A stretch of DNA of 64,000 bases from NCBI GenBank assembly GCA_038961845.1, contig CP152408.1, positions 1,736,001-1,800,000 of the forward strand, read 5' to 3'. Position 1 is the stretch's first letter. Each line of letters begins with the position of its first letter. Shown here in pieces: positions 14,950 to 23,562 of this stretch. A model generated the notes under the pieces. The model was given only the letters and a program-made list of their open reading frames with translations, had not been told where the DNA came from and made no database searches. This stretch comes from Xylophilus sp. GW821-FHT01B05. GTDB lineage: Bacteria > Pseudomonadota > Gammaproteobacteria > Burkholderiales > Burkholderiaceae_C. The position numbers were made by a program, and so were the translations under genes.

Positions 14950-16205
14950 GCTTCCATCACCTGGCGCCAGTAGCGGTACATGCCGCGAATCAAGGTCTCG
15001 GTCACCATGTGGTCGGTATCGCCCACCTCGCGCCCGCCCAGCTCGGCCAGCGTGCGGTGGTAGGGCTTGCTCTCAAAGCTCTGCTGCGAGAACTCGATCA
15101 CCTCGCCATCATCAGCCGACACAAAGCCCGCCGGCCCAAACAGATTGGCCTGGCGCAGGCGGCGCTGCTGCATCTCTTCGCTGTCGTCCTCAAAGCCAAA
15201 GTGCGTCCACACAAAATCGAAAGCGCCGTGGCCCACCGGCTGGATGTGGCGGGTCGAGACGCTGTTGACTTGCTGCTGCAGCACGACGCTGGGGAACAGC
15301 GTCATCATCACCGCCGTCGGGCCGTTCCACCAAGGCTCAGGAACGATGTCCAGAAAGCGCGGGTCCTTCAGCTGCATGCTCTCCTTGAAGCTCGACACCT
15401 GCGTGACCTGCGATGCTTTGCCGGCCTGGCCGCGCGTGGAAATCATGGCGGCGTGGCGGCCGTGCGCGTCCATCTTCAGCTCGGATTTGTTGTCCGCGCG
15501 CCAAAGCCCGAAGGTGACGAACCAGGTGTGCAGCAGGCCCGGGTGGTACGGGTCCTTGATGTTCTCTTGCATCAGCTTCCAGTTGCCTGGAATGCGCTGG
15601 CGGTTGTAGCCCAGGATCTTCAGCTTGCGGCCGTTGAAGAGCCGGTCGAAGTAGCCCAGGATGGCCGGTCCCATGAAGTCTTCCAGCGGCTCCACGTCAT
15701 GGTCGAAAGACGCAAACACCACGCCGCCGCGCACGGCCACCTTGAGCTTGTTCAGGCCATGCTCGGCGGTATTGAAGTCCGCCGGCATGCCGCCGTTGAC
15801 CTTGCCGTCTTGCTTCACGCCACGGCGAAAAGGCACGCCTTGCAGGTCGCCCTCCAGCGTGTAGCTCCACTGGTGGTAGGGGCAGACAAACTGCTTGCTG
15901 TTGCCCTGCCGCTCGCGGCAAAAGCGCATGCCGCGATGCGCGCAGACGTTCTCCACCACGTGCACCGCGCCATCGGCGGCGCGCGTCATGATCACCGAGC
16001 GCTCGCCCACCACGCTGCGCTTGAAGTCGCCCGGCTGCGGTATCTCGGCCTCCAGGCCCACGTAGCACCAGTGCGCGCGGTAGAAGAAGCGCTCCAGCTC
16101 GCGCTGGTGCTGCTCTGGGCCGGTATAGGCCATGAAGGGGATGCGGCTGGTGTTCTCGTCTTCCCAGCGCAGGGCCGTGGGGAACACGGCGATTGGGTCG
16201 GTCAT
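14946..16205 (-). CDS. Rieske oxygenase alpha (catalytic) subunit, TphA2/AndAc/NagG-like group
   Basis: The 419-aa protein has a Rieske domain (Cys88-x-His90 and Cys108-x2-His111) and a catalytic domain with the mononuclear iron site around [13 protein letters not shown] (Asp218, His221, His226). The opening SRIPFMAYT, the [22 protein letters not shown] region and the [13 protein letters not shown] segment resemble terephthalate, anthranilate and salicylate oxygenases, which attack carboxylated rings. I therefore expect an aromatic acid as substrate; which one is open. The start at 16205 gives the normal family N-terminus; a start 10 codons upstream is possible. Palindromes at 16258-16297 mark the promoter region. 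Confidence 0.85.
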   Translation of the reverse strand: MTDPIAVFPTALRWEDENTSRIPFMAYTGPEQHQRELERFFYRAHWCYVGLEAEIPQPGDFKRSVVGERSVIMTRAADGAVHVVENVCAHRGMRFCRERQGNSKQFVCPYHQWSYTLEGDLQGVPFRRGVKQDGKVNGGMPADFNTAEHGLNKLKVAVRGGVVFASFDHDVEPLEDFMGPAILGYFDRLFNGRKLKILGYNRQRIPGNWKLMQENIKDPYHPGLLHTWFVTFGLWRADNKSELKMDAHGRHAAMISTRGQAGKASQVTQVSSFKESMQLKDPRFLDIVPEPWWNGPTAVMMTLFPSVVLQQQVNSVSTRHIQPVGHGAFDFVWTHFGFEDDSEEMQQRRLRQANLFGPAGFVSADDGEVIEFSQQSFESKPYHRTLAELGGREVGDTDHMVTETLIRGMYRYWRQVMEA

Positions 16206-16257
16206 GGGGCTTGTCTCTTGTTGTTGCTGTCCCATGATGCGCAGCCCCGCCGCATTG

Positions 16258-16297
16258 GCCAATAGAATTTCGTGAATTGGCTATATCACTGCAGTGA
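16258..16297. promoter_or_regulatory. Palindromes in the oxygenase promoter region
   Basis: GCCAAT (16258-16263) and ATTGGC (16276-16281) form an inverted repeat with a 12-bp spacer, followed by the perfect 12-bp palindrome TCACTGCAGTGA (16286-16297). They lie 53-92 bp upstream of the oxygenase alpha start. No regulator gene is adjacent. Confidence 0.4.
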
Positions 16298-16376
16298 ATA
16301 ATGCAGACCACACCTTGCCTGTCGGCTTTGCCGGCCCATGCCCAGGGCGGCGCTGCAAATCCCCGCCACGTCTGGG

Positions 16377-17129
16377 CTAGGAGTTGGGCGCCACAGTACC
16401 TCGCAGGCGCGAGGCAAGCACGGCGTCGTGCAATAGACCGCTAGACAGCGCGAAGTGGGCGAAGCGCGTCAGGATGCTGCGCCCTGCATCGCGCCTCAAG
16501 GGGATGCCGAGCGCGAAATGTTCCAGGCCCCATGCACCGGCAAGCACTTTCGAGCCTGGTACCTTGTCCGCCACCTCAAACAGAATGGCCTTGTTGGTGG
16601 CAAACCCATCAAGCTCCTTCCTGTCCAGCATGTCCGCAGCCTGTTGCAAGGTGGGCACGGGAATCAGGCGGGCAGATGGGTAAACCTTGGCCAACTCCGC
16701 CCCGGTCGTGCTCCCCACGTTGATCCCGATGCGAGCCGGCACGCCCCTTAGTGATTCCAGACTCGGATAGGCCGATCCTGGCGGCACCAGCACACTTTTC
16801 TCCACGTCCAGCAGGCGCGGGGAGAAATCCATGGCCCGGGCCCTGTCGGCCGTTGCATTCGTGAAAACCAGGTCCAGCCGGCCGTGCTCCAGCGCCGCCA
16901 ATACCTCGGCATTCTTCGGGAACACGACTGGATCGAACGGGACGCCGAGATATTCGGCAAACGCACGTCCCATCAAGAAGCCCACGCCCCGTTCGGCGTC
17001 GGTGTCTGGAAGATAGGAAGAAGGACTGCCCCGATATACGCCAACCCGCAACACGCCAGTAGGGGCGAGCGCCAGGCGTACTGCTTCGGTCAGGCCTGGC
17101 TGGACGGCAACTTTCTGCAAGATGGTCAT
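16377..17129 (-). CDS. Solute-binding protein family 3 domain protein lacking a signal peptide
   Basis: The 250-aa protein has the two-lobed amino-acid-type periplasmic binding fold: GVLRVGVYRGSPSSYL, AFAEYLGVPFDPVVFPKN, VLAALEHGRLDLVFTNAT, RIGINVGSTTGAELAKVYP and LDGFATNKAILFE. Family members normally carry an N-terminal signal; none is visible here, and the start is fixed by the upstream gene's stop only 4 bp away. It could be cytoplasmic, for example a ligand-sensing or dehydratase-like member, or its true start may be altered. It is the last gene of the 21359-16377 operon. No ABC permease or ATPase accompanies it. Confidence 0.7.
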   Translation of the reverse strand: MTILQKVAVQPGLTEAVRLALAPTGVLRVGVYRGSPSSYLPDTDAERGVGFLMGRAFAEYLGVPFDPVVFPKNAEVLAALEHGRLDLVFTNATADRARAMDFSPRLLDVEKSVLVPPGSAYPSLESLRGVPARIGINVGSTTGAELAKVYPSARLIPVPTLQQAADMLDRKELDGFATNKAILFEVADKVPGSKVLAGAWGLEHFALGIPLRRDAGRSILTRFAHFALSSGLLHDAVLASRLRGTVAPNS

Positions 17130-17133
17130 TTTA

Positions 17134-18123
17134 TCACTCTGTCCTGATATTCATGCTCTTGACAAATGGAACCCACCGGGCATATTCGCTGCGCGTGTAG
17201 TTCACGGTTGATTCCGGCGTTTGCTGCGTGACTGGCAACATCCCCTGTTCTTCAAGCCGATGCAGGACGCCTGGATCTTTCAAGGCTTTGTCGATTGCCT
17301 TGAAAATGGCATCGGTGATTTTCTTTGGCGTGTTTTTGGGCGCGAAAAGGCAGTTCCATGAATAGGCATCGAATTTCGGGAATCCCGCTTCAGAAACTGT
17401 TGGCACATTCGGCAAGGCTTTCAGGCGCTTGGGGGAAACGGATGCCAGCGCTATAAGCTTGCCCTGCTTGACGTGCTCCAAAACTGTCGTTGGCGACGTG
17501 AAGAGAATTGAAATGTTGCCGGCAAGCAGATCGACAACCGCCTGGGATACACCTTTATATGGGACATGGGTTGCCTGCGTTCCTGTCTGCTCCAGGAACA
17601 GGGCCAGCGCGATGTGGCTGGAAGTGCCATTGCCCGCAGATCCATAGTTGAACTTGTTCGGATTTGCCTTCATCAAGGCCACCAGACCATTCAAGTCATG
17701 CACGCCCAGCGACGGAGAAACCACAATGGCGCCCGGCACGATGGTGGTGATCGCAACCGGAATCAGATCAGTCAGCGGGTCGTAGCCCAGGTTGGAATAA
17801 ACCGCGGCATTCAGCGCAAACGTAGAGAGTGATCCCGCTAGCAGGGTGTAGCCGTCCGGCGGCGCCTTTGCCACCATATTGCTGCCGATATTTCCTCCGG
17901 CGCCGGGCCGGTTATCAACGATGAAGCTCCCACCTAGCTCATGCTGCAGGCTCTGCGAAAATAATCGAGTGATGAAATCCGTCGTGCCACCCGCCGCATA
18001 GGGCGCGACGATGCGCACCGGCCGGTCCGGATACCCCGCTGCAATGGCGGATTGCATCGAGAAGGGCATGGTCGATACGACTGCCACTAAAGCTGATATA
18101 AAGTTGCGCCTATTCGTTTTCAT
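17134..18123 (-). CDS. Bug-type substrate-binding protein, possible Tat export
   Basis: The 329-aa product begins MKTNRRNFISALVAVV; the twin arginine in RRNFI before a hydrophobic stretch could direct Tat export, though Sec is possible. The Bug signature YPDRPVRIVAPYAAGGTTD follows. An ATG 12 bases further upstream (18135) is in frame, but the GGAG inside that extension is placed as the ribosome site for 18123, as in the other Bug genes here. Its base composition is visibly more AT-rich than that of the flanking regions. It lies 22 bp after the FMN-oxidase gene in one operon. Confidence 0.8.
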   Translation of the reverse strand: MKTNRRNFISALVAVVSTMPFSMQSAIAAGYPDRPVRIVAPYAAGGTTDFITRLFSQSLQHELGGSFIVDNRPGAGGNIGSNMVAKAPPDGYTLLAGSLSTFALNAAVYSNLGYDPLTDLIPVAITTIVPGAIVVSPSLGVHDLNGLVALMKANPNKFNYGSAGNGTSSHIALALFLEQTGTQATHVPYKGVSQAVVDLLAGNISILFTSPTTVLEHVKQGKLIALASVSPKRLKALPNVPTVSEAGFPKFDAYSWNCLFAPKNTPKKITDAIFKAIDKALKDPGVLHRLEEQGMLPVTQQTPESTVNYTRSEYARWVPFVKSMNIRTE

Positions 18124-18145
18124 ATTGGTCTCCATTTATTTAAAA

Positions 18146-19399
18146 TTAGCGAAGGTGGTCCGATGGCAATAGGATGGATTTGTTTACTTGGGCGATGCTC
18201 GTAATGCCCAGGGATGCCATGTTTCTTCGCACCTCTTCTTTCAGGAGCGAGACGCAATGCCTGACGCCGGCTTCGCCAGCCACGGCAGCTGCATAGATGA
18301 ACGGTCGGCCCACAAATACAAAATTCGCACCAAGCGCCAATGCCTTAAGCACATCGCCGCCCCGCCGAATGCCGCCGTCGTAGATAACGGCCATTGCCCC
18401 CGAGGCTGCCGCGACGGATTCAAGAACCTTCAACGGCGCCACCGCGCCGTCGAGCTGCCGGCCGCCGTGATTCGAGACAACGATGGCGTCGACTCCCCGC
18501 GCCGCGGCCTTGCGGGCATCCTCCGGGTGCAATATGCCCTTCAGAATCAGGTTGCCGCGCCAAGCCTTGCGCATGAATTCCACATGCTCCCAATTCAAGT
18601 TGTCACGATTGAATTGGCGGGTCGCCTGTGTCGAGATAATGGGAACCCCGCGTCCCATTTCTGTGTTTTCGAAGCTGGGTATTCCAGACTTCAGAAGTGT
18701 TCTGAAGAATGTATTTATCAGCCAGCGCGGGTGGGTGGCACCTTCATAGGCAAGCCTGAAGCTCGGGCGCAACGGAGTAGAGAAGCCCGCACGGATATTG
18801 TTCTCCCGGTTCGCCCGCGCCGCGGTGTCCACGGTAAGCACCAGATTTTCGTATCCTGCTTTTTCCGCGCGGCTGGCCAAGGCCTCTATCATTCCTTTGT
18901 CGCCCGGAAGATAGGCTTGAAACCAGGGGTGGCCTTGGCCCGCCTGCAAGACATCTTCCATTGATGTCAGTGATGCTCCGCTCAATACCATGGGTATTTC
19001 TTCCGCCGCCGCAGCCTTGGCAAGCACCCTGTCGCCGTCATAGGCGATCAATGCCGAAATACCCATGGGGCCTATTCCGAAGGGCACGCTATAGCGCTTT
19101 CCCAATAGCGTCGTTGTGCTTGTGCGCCGGGAAACGTCGGTAAGAACGCGGGGCTGGAACTCATATCCGAGAAATGAGTCCAGATTTCCCTGGCGCGAGC
19201 GGTTGTCTTCTACCCCGCCGCACACATAGGCGTAGAGCGGCGTGGGCAGGAGTTTTCGAGCTGCCTCATCAAAATCAGCAAGAGACAGCATGCTTCTCAG
19301 GGCCGGGCTGAAATTCCTCGCTGCATCCAGGGGATTCAATTCACGAGGAGCGTCCGAGAGGTTTTGTTTCTTCATTGCCATGGGGTTCAGATGCGGCAT
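18146..19399 (-). CDS. FMN-dependent alpha-hydroxy-acid oxidase/dehydrogenase
   Basis: The 417-aa protein belongs to the LldD/glycolate oxidase/lactate monooxygenase family. The active-site histidine is His311 in SNHGGRQLD; GPMGISALIAYDGD, WFQAYLPGDKG and VIYDGGIRRGGDVLKALALGA mark the TIM barrel and FMN phosphate loop. It would oxidise a 2-hydroxy acid to the 2-oxo acid, passing electrons to oxygen or quinone. The start at 19399 has AGGAG 5 bases upstream. It lies between two Bug genes in the AT-richer operon 21359-16377, so the hydroxy acid is probably imported or produced by neighbours. L-lactate itself is less likely given the context. Confidence 0.85.
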   Translation of the reverse strand: MPHLNPMAMKKQNLSDAPRELNPLDAARNFSPALRSMLSLADFDEAARKLLPTPLYAYVCGGVEDNRSRQGNLDSFLGYEFQPRVLTDVSRRTSTTTLLGKRYSVPFGIGPMGISALIAYDGDRVLAKAAAAEEIPMVLSGASLTSMEDVLQAGQGHPWFQAYLPGDKGMIEALASRAEKAGYENLVLTVDTAARANRENNIRAGFSTPLRPSFRLAYEGATHPRWLINTFFRTLLKSGIPSFENTEMGRGVPIISTQATRQFNRDNLNWEHVEFMRKAWRGNLILKGILHPEDARKAAARGVDAIVVSNHGGRQLDGAVAPLKVLESVAAASGAMAVIYDGGIRRGGDVLKALALGANFVFVGRPFIYAAAVAGEAGVRHCVSLLKEEVRRNMASLGITSIAQVNKSILLPSDHLR

Positions 19400-19489
19400 T
19401 CCACTCCTGGCCGTTACTCATATGACGGCAGGGTCGAAGAAGGCGGGGGTGGCGTTTGGTCGGATTGAAATGCTTTCAATCCGCTGGGT

Positions 19490-20467
19490 TCATTGAACTT
19501 TCGCGCCCGATTTCGTAACGACATCGGTCCACTTGGCGAGATCGCGTTGAAGAAAGTCAGCCATTTCTGCTGGGTTCTTTCGCGTGACGTTGATGCTTAG
19601 ATTGCCCAACTGCCGCAGCACCTCCGGCTTGACCAGCGCGGCTGCCAACGCCCGCTCAAGCTTTTGCGCCACCGGGGCGGGAAGATTGGCCGGGCCGGCC
19701 AGTCCGTACCACGTCACTGCGTCATATCCCGGCAAGCCGCTTTCCGAGACCGTTGGCAATTCAGGCAAGAGGGCTGAACGCGTGCTTCCGGTCGTGGCGA
19801 GGAAGCGCAGACGTGGATCCTGCTTCTGCGGCTGGAAGGTGGTGATGCTGCTGATCATCACTTGCACTGTTCCGCCCAGCAGGTCGGTAATGGCCGGAGG
19901 GGTGCCCTTGTAGGGAACCATTTCTATCTTTGTCCCGGCCATGCTGTTGAGCATCTCTGAAGCCAGGCGCGTCGGACTGGAACTTGACGCGAAATTCAAT
20001 CGACCTGGATTTTTCCTGGCGTAGTCGATCAATTCCGCGACCGACCGGGCGGGCACGCTGCTGCTCACGGCGAGAACATTGGCAGCCTCGCCGATCATGC
20101 CGATGAGTGTGAAGTCCTTGTCGGGCTTCAGCTTGAAATTGGAGTACATGGCCGGATTAATGGTCATGCCGCTCTGCGCAAGCATGAGCGTGTAGCCGTC
20201 CGGCGCCGACCGGGCAACCGTTTCCATGGCGATATTCGCATCGGCGCCTGGGCGGTTGTCGACAATGACCGCCTGGCCGAGGCTTGTATTGAGTTCGTGC
20301 GCAATGATTCGGGCCAGCACGTCCGAGGGGCCTCCTGCCACGAATCCCACAACGAGTTTTATGGGGCGCGCCGGATAGATGGCTTGCGCATGCAGCGCCA
20401 GAGGCATGGTTGCCACGGCAATGAAAATTATATTTATGGCTTTATGCAGGGCGGTTGGTATATTCAT
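19490..20467 (-). CDS. Bug-type substrate-binding protein
   Basis: The 325-aa product has a signal peptide (MNIPTALHKAINIIFIAVATM onward to LHAQ near residue 28) and the Bug motif YPARPIKLVVGFVAGGPSD. GGAGACAAACA precedes the start at 20467. It is the second gene of the operon that begins with the LigI-like amidohydrolase, 28 bp after that gene. Two different Bug receptors in one operon suggest two related ligands or one receptor used for signalling. A 90-bp gap separates it from the next gene and shows nothing notable. Confidence 0.85.
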   Translation of the reverse strand: MNIPTALHKAINIIFIAVATMPLALHAQAIYPARPIKLVVGFVAGGPSDVLARIIAHELNTSLGQAVIVDNRPGADANIAMETVARSAPDGYTLMLAQSGMTINPAMYSNFKLKPDKDFTLIGMIGEAANVLAVSSSVPARSVAELIDYARKNPGRLNFASSSSPTRLASEMLNSMAGTKIEMVPYKGTPPAITDLLGGTVQVMISSITTFQPQKQDPRLRFLATTGSTRSALLPELPTVSESGLPGYDAVTWYGLAGPANLPAPVAQKLERALAAALVKPEVLRQLGNLSINVTRKNPAEMADFLQRDLAKWTDVVTKSGAKVQ

Positions 20468-20495
20468 TGTTTGTCTCCGTTGATTATTTATTTAT

Positions 20496-21359
20496 CTAGA
20501 ATCCGTATAGTCTGGACGGGTTTTCTACCAGCACCTTGTTGCGTTGGTTCTCATCGGGTATCCAGTCGGCCAGCTCATCTAGAAGATCGCCATCATTTGG
20601 CATGGTTCTCCCATTCATATTCACATGAGGCCAGTCGGAGCCCCACACGAGGCGGTCGGGGGCGTGAGCAACCAGTGCACGCGCGATTGGTGTGAGATCT
20701 CTGTACGGGGGCTCTTTTTCTGTACAGCGCATTGGCCCGGATAATTTGACCCAGACGCGCCCGGTATCCAGCATTTTCAATAGCATCTTGAATGCTGGCT
20801 GGCCAACCCCGCCTGCGGCGGGTATCGATGCAAAATGGTCCAATACAATAATATTTGGCAAATCCATCAACTTCGGAATCATGTCGATGAAGTCGCTGGC
20901 ATGTGGGTAGTACTGGATATGCCAATTGAAATCGGCAACAAGCCGGGCCACTTTTTTAGAGAAAACCGGCATAACGCCGCCATGGGCGGGGCTGGCAAAG
21001 CGGGCGCCACGCACCCCTGTTGAGTCAAGCTGCTTCAGGTCAGCGGTGCTCACGTTCTCAGGAAGCAGTGCTACGCCACGCAGGCGATCGCTGTGAATCC
21101 TCAAGGTGTCGGCAAGGTAGCGGAAATCAGGTCCATAGCCGCCGCCGCTGACAAAAACTCCTCTGGATAATCCAAGGGCAGTCTGCAGATGAAAATATTC
21201 GTCGATCGATGAGCGCTCGCTCGTATATTTGCTTTGCGGATGAAATGGATATTTCTCTGGTGGGCCAAAAGCATGAAAGTGCGAATCGATTGCGCCTGGA
21301 GGTAGCAAAAATGCGGGTTTTCTTGGGCGCCCGTCTGGTGCGGGGGTAAGGGTGGGCAT
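20496..21359 (-). CDS. LigI-like amidohydrolase (2-pyrone-4,6-dicarboxylate hydrolase family)
   Basis: The 287-aa protein has the PDC-hydrolase pattern: GAIDSHFHAFGPPEKYPFHPQ with the HxH site, FVSGGGYGPDFRYLADTLR, GVRGARFASPAHGG, IIVLDHFASIPA and LVWGSDWPHVN with the terminal aspartate. LigI opens 2-pyrone-4,6-dicarboxylate in protocatechuate and lignin catabolism; relatives hydrolyse other lactones of polycarboxylic acids. The open frame reaches back into the divergent LysR gene, so the ATG at 21359 is used, although no strong ribosome site precedes it. As first gene of the operon it is probably under control of the divergent LysR protein at 21504. Confidence 0.8.
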   Translation of the reverse strand: MPTLTPAPDGRPRKPAFLLPPGAIDSHFHAFGPPEKYPFHPQSKYTSERSSIDEYFHLQTALGLSRGVFVSGGGYGPDFRYLADTLRIHSDRLRGVALLPENVSTADLKQLDSTGVRGARFASPAHGGVMPVFSKKVARLVADFNWHIQYYPHASDFIDMIPKLMDLPNIIVLDHFASIPAAGGVGQPAFKMLLKMLDTGRVWVKLSGPMRCTEKEPPYRDLTPIARALVAHAPDRLVWGSDWPHVNMNGRTMPNDGDLLDELADWIPDENQRNKVLVENPSRLYGF

Positions 21360-21452
21360 AAACGGCTGTACGAATTTATGAAAGTCTTCAGGTCTGATGG
21401 ATCCTATGGTTTGCCAATGAAAATAAAAAGCGATATAATTTTGTGAATTCTC

Positions 21453-21469
21453 ATAACTTTTTGTTATGG
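21453..21469. promoter_or_regulatory. LysR-type operator (T-N11-A) between amidohydrolase and lysR
   Basis: CATAAC (21453-21458), 5-bp spacer, GTTATG (21464-21469) is a perfect inverted repeat containing the T-N11-A pattern of LysR recognition sites. It lies 35 bp upstream of the lysR start and about 95 bp upstream of the divergent amidohydrolase start, the expected position for a shared autoregulatory and activation site. Confidence 0.65.
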
Positions 21470-21503
21470 GTTTCTTATTGAAATTCCAAGGGCCCATTTC
21501 GCC

Positions 21504-22424
21504 ATGCTGACCATCAAACAAATGGAGGCCATTTACTGGGTTGAGAAACTGGGTAGCTTCGAGTTGGCGGGCGAAAAGCTGTGCACGTCACAGGCCGCCA
21601 TCTCCAAGAGGGTGCAGGAGGTGGAGGCCGCATTCAATCTCCAGATTTTCGATAGGACGAGGCGAAGCGCCCGCCTTACCGACAGGGGGCGTGAGGTATT
21701 GGCCAGGAGTTCTGAAATTCTTCGTTTGCACATGGCTCTCGAAGAATTCATGCTCGCTGACAGGCCAGTCTCAAGGCGCTTGCTGATAGGCGTGACCGAA
21801 TTAATTGCCCTTACCTGGTTGCCTGCCTTCATGGCGGCTTCTAAGTTGAAATACCAACACGTCACCTTGGTGCCGCGGGTAGATTCGAGCGTCAATTTGA
21901 AGAGGCAGCTTGCCGCCGCGGAGGTTGACCTGATAATCGTCCCCGGCGTTGCAGCTCACAAAAGCACGAACGGTATCGTTCAGAAGGATATTGGTCGATC
22001 GGAACAGGTATGGATGGCTAGCTCTGATATCCACTCGGCAAAAGGCCCGCTTCCCCTGGCGGCTTTTCAGGATATGGTCGTGCTGACCTTGAATGAAGAT
22101 TCATATATCGGGGATCTGGTGCTTCAGTGGATGGCAGGCCACGGCGTAGTGCCAAGAGAGCATCTATCGAGCAATAGCAACTCCGCGCTGAGCGGAATGG
22201 CCATGGCCGGCCTGGGGATTGCAAACCTGCCGGTTTATTTCCTGTCCCTGACCGAGCGCAGCAAGTTGGTGGCCGTTAGATCGGATCCGCCGCTTCCCTC
22301 GATTTCATATAGCGCCATGTACCGTGTGGATGGACCAGTGGAGCTGTGCAAGAATATCGCTTTCATTGCGTCGGACTGCTGCGATTTTTCCCTGGATCGC
22401 AATAAGAGCCAATCCGAAAATTAA
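21504..22424 (+). CDS. LysR-family transcriptional regulator
   Basis: The 306-aa protein has an N-terminal winged helix (residues 1-60): MLTIKQMEAIYWVEKLGSFE, then SQAAISKRVQEVEAAFNLQIFDR and LTDRGREVL. The remaining periplasmic-binding-like effector domain is ordinary in length. It is divergent from the operon 21359-16377 and has a T-N11-A palindrome between the two starts, so it most likely activates that operon in response to its substrate or an intermediate. It shares the lower GC of that operon, so regulator and operon probably moved together. Confidence 0.85.
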   Translation: MLTIKQMEAIYWVEKLGSFELAGEKLCTSQAAISKRVQEVEAAFNLQIFDRTRRSARLTDRGREVLARSSEILRLHMALEEFMLADRPVSRRLLIGVTELIALTWLPAFMAASKLKYQHVTLVPRVDSSVNLKRQLAAAEVDLIIVPGVAAHKSTNGIVQKDIGRSEQVWMASSDIHSAKGPLPLAAFQDMVVLTLNEDSYIGDLVLQWMAGHGVVPREHLSSNSNSALSGMAMAGLGIANLPVYFLSLTERSKLVAVRSDPPLPSISYSAMYRVDGPVELCKNIAFIASDCCDFSLDRNKSQSEN

Positions 22425-22600
22425 TGGGAATCCGGGAATAATGCGGCTGATTGAATACACTGGAGCCTGGCTCGCAGGTATTGGCAAGCTACGCCTGCGT
22501 TTCGGGCAAAAATAAATATCCATATGGCGTCGCTGATAATTGCTGGTTTTGCCATTTGCCTGCAATTCGTGACGGTATGGTTGGCATCCAAAGGTGCGAT

Positions 22601-23509
22601 ATGGAACTCCGGGACATAGACCTCAACCTGCTGCTGGTGTTCGACCGCATGCTGGCCGAGAAGCGCGTGTCGGCGGTGGCCGAGACGCTGGGCCTGTCGC
22701 AGCCCGCCATCAGCAATGCGCTGGCGCGGCTGCGCCGGCTGCTGGGCGACGAGCTGTTTTTGCGCACCGCGCGCGGCATGGAGCCCACCGCCTTCGCATT
22801 GCAACTGGCCGAGCCGGTGGCCTATGCCATGGGCTCGCTGCACAGCGCGCTCAACCAACAGGCCCAGTTCGATCCGGCGACCAGCACGCGCAGCTTCACC
22901 GTGGCCATGACCGACATCGGCGAGATCTACTTCACGCCGCTGCTGATGGAGGCGCTCTCCCGGGCCGCGCCGGGCGTGACCATCAGCACCGTGCGCAACA
23001 CGGCCGTCAACCTGCGCGACGAGATGGAGGCGGCGCGGGTCGATCTGGCCATAGGCCTGCTACCGCAGCTCAAGGCCGGCATGTTCCAGCGCAGCCTGTT
23101 TCGCCAGCGCTATGTGTGTCTGTTTGGCCAGGCGCACCCGCTGGCGGCGCGCAAGAAATTGACGCTGAAAGACTTCAGCGCAGCCGAGCACCTGTTGGTG
23201 AAGGCCGCCGGCACCGGCCACGGCCAGGCCGACGAGCTGATGGCCGCGCAAGGCATCGTGCGCCGGGTGCGGCTCACGGTGCCGCACTACGTGGCGATTG
23301 GCCACATCCTGCGGTCAACGCAAATGGTGGCAACCGTGCCCGAGCGCCTGGCACAAAGCATTGCCGAGCCCTTTGGCCTGGTGTGGCGAGCGCACCCGGT
23401 GCCACTGCCGCAGATAGGCATCAACGTGTTCTGGCACGCGCGCTTTCACCGCGACCCGGGCAACCAGTGGCTGCGCAGCCTGCTGGTAGAGCAGTTCGCT
23501 GATGGCTGA
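22601..23509 (+). CDS. LysR-family transcriptional regulator, NodD/NahR-like
   Basis: The 302-aa protein begins MELRDIDLNLLLVFDRML, typical of the NodD/NahR/LinR branch, with SQPAISNALARLRRLLGDEL as recognition helix. AAGGTG precedes the start at 22601; the frame is open further upstream but lacks similarity. Its GC is high again, so the AT-richer block ends between 22424 and 22600. No divergent target gene is present; it is followed at 37 bp by a TetR gene. Members of this branch respond to aromatic compounds or flavonoids, but no ligand can be assigned. Confidence 0.85.
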   Translation: MELRDIDLNLLLVFDRMLAEKRVSAVAETLGLSQPAISNALARLRRLLGDELFLRTARGMEPTAFALQLAEPVAYAMGSLHSALNQQAQFDPATSTRSFTVAMTDIGEIYFTPLLMEALSRAAPGVTISTVRNTAVNLRDEMEAARVDLAIGLLPQLKAGMFQRSLFRQRYVCLFGQAHPLAARKKLTLKDFSAAEHLLVKAAGTGHGQADELMAAQGIVRRVRLTVPHYVAIGHILRSTQMVATVPERLAQSIAEPFGLVWRAHPVPLPQIGINVFWHARFHRDPGNQWLRSLLVEQFADG

Positions 23510-23539
23510 TGGCACCTGGGCTGGCGTGGTTTTCCAAAA

Positions 23540-23562
23540 TTTAATATGATAAACATCATGCG
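23540..23562. promoter_or_regulatory. Candidate TetR operator over its own start
   Basis: The 23-bp stretch contains AATATGAT and ATCATGC as partial inverted arms. Eighteen of 23 positions are identical to 24185-24207 upstream of the SDR gene. It overlaps the first codons of the TetR gene, so bound repressor would block its own expression. Confidence 0.6.
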
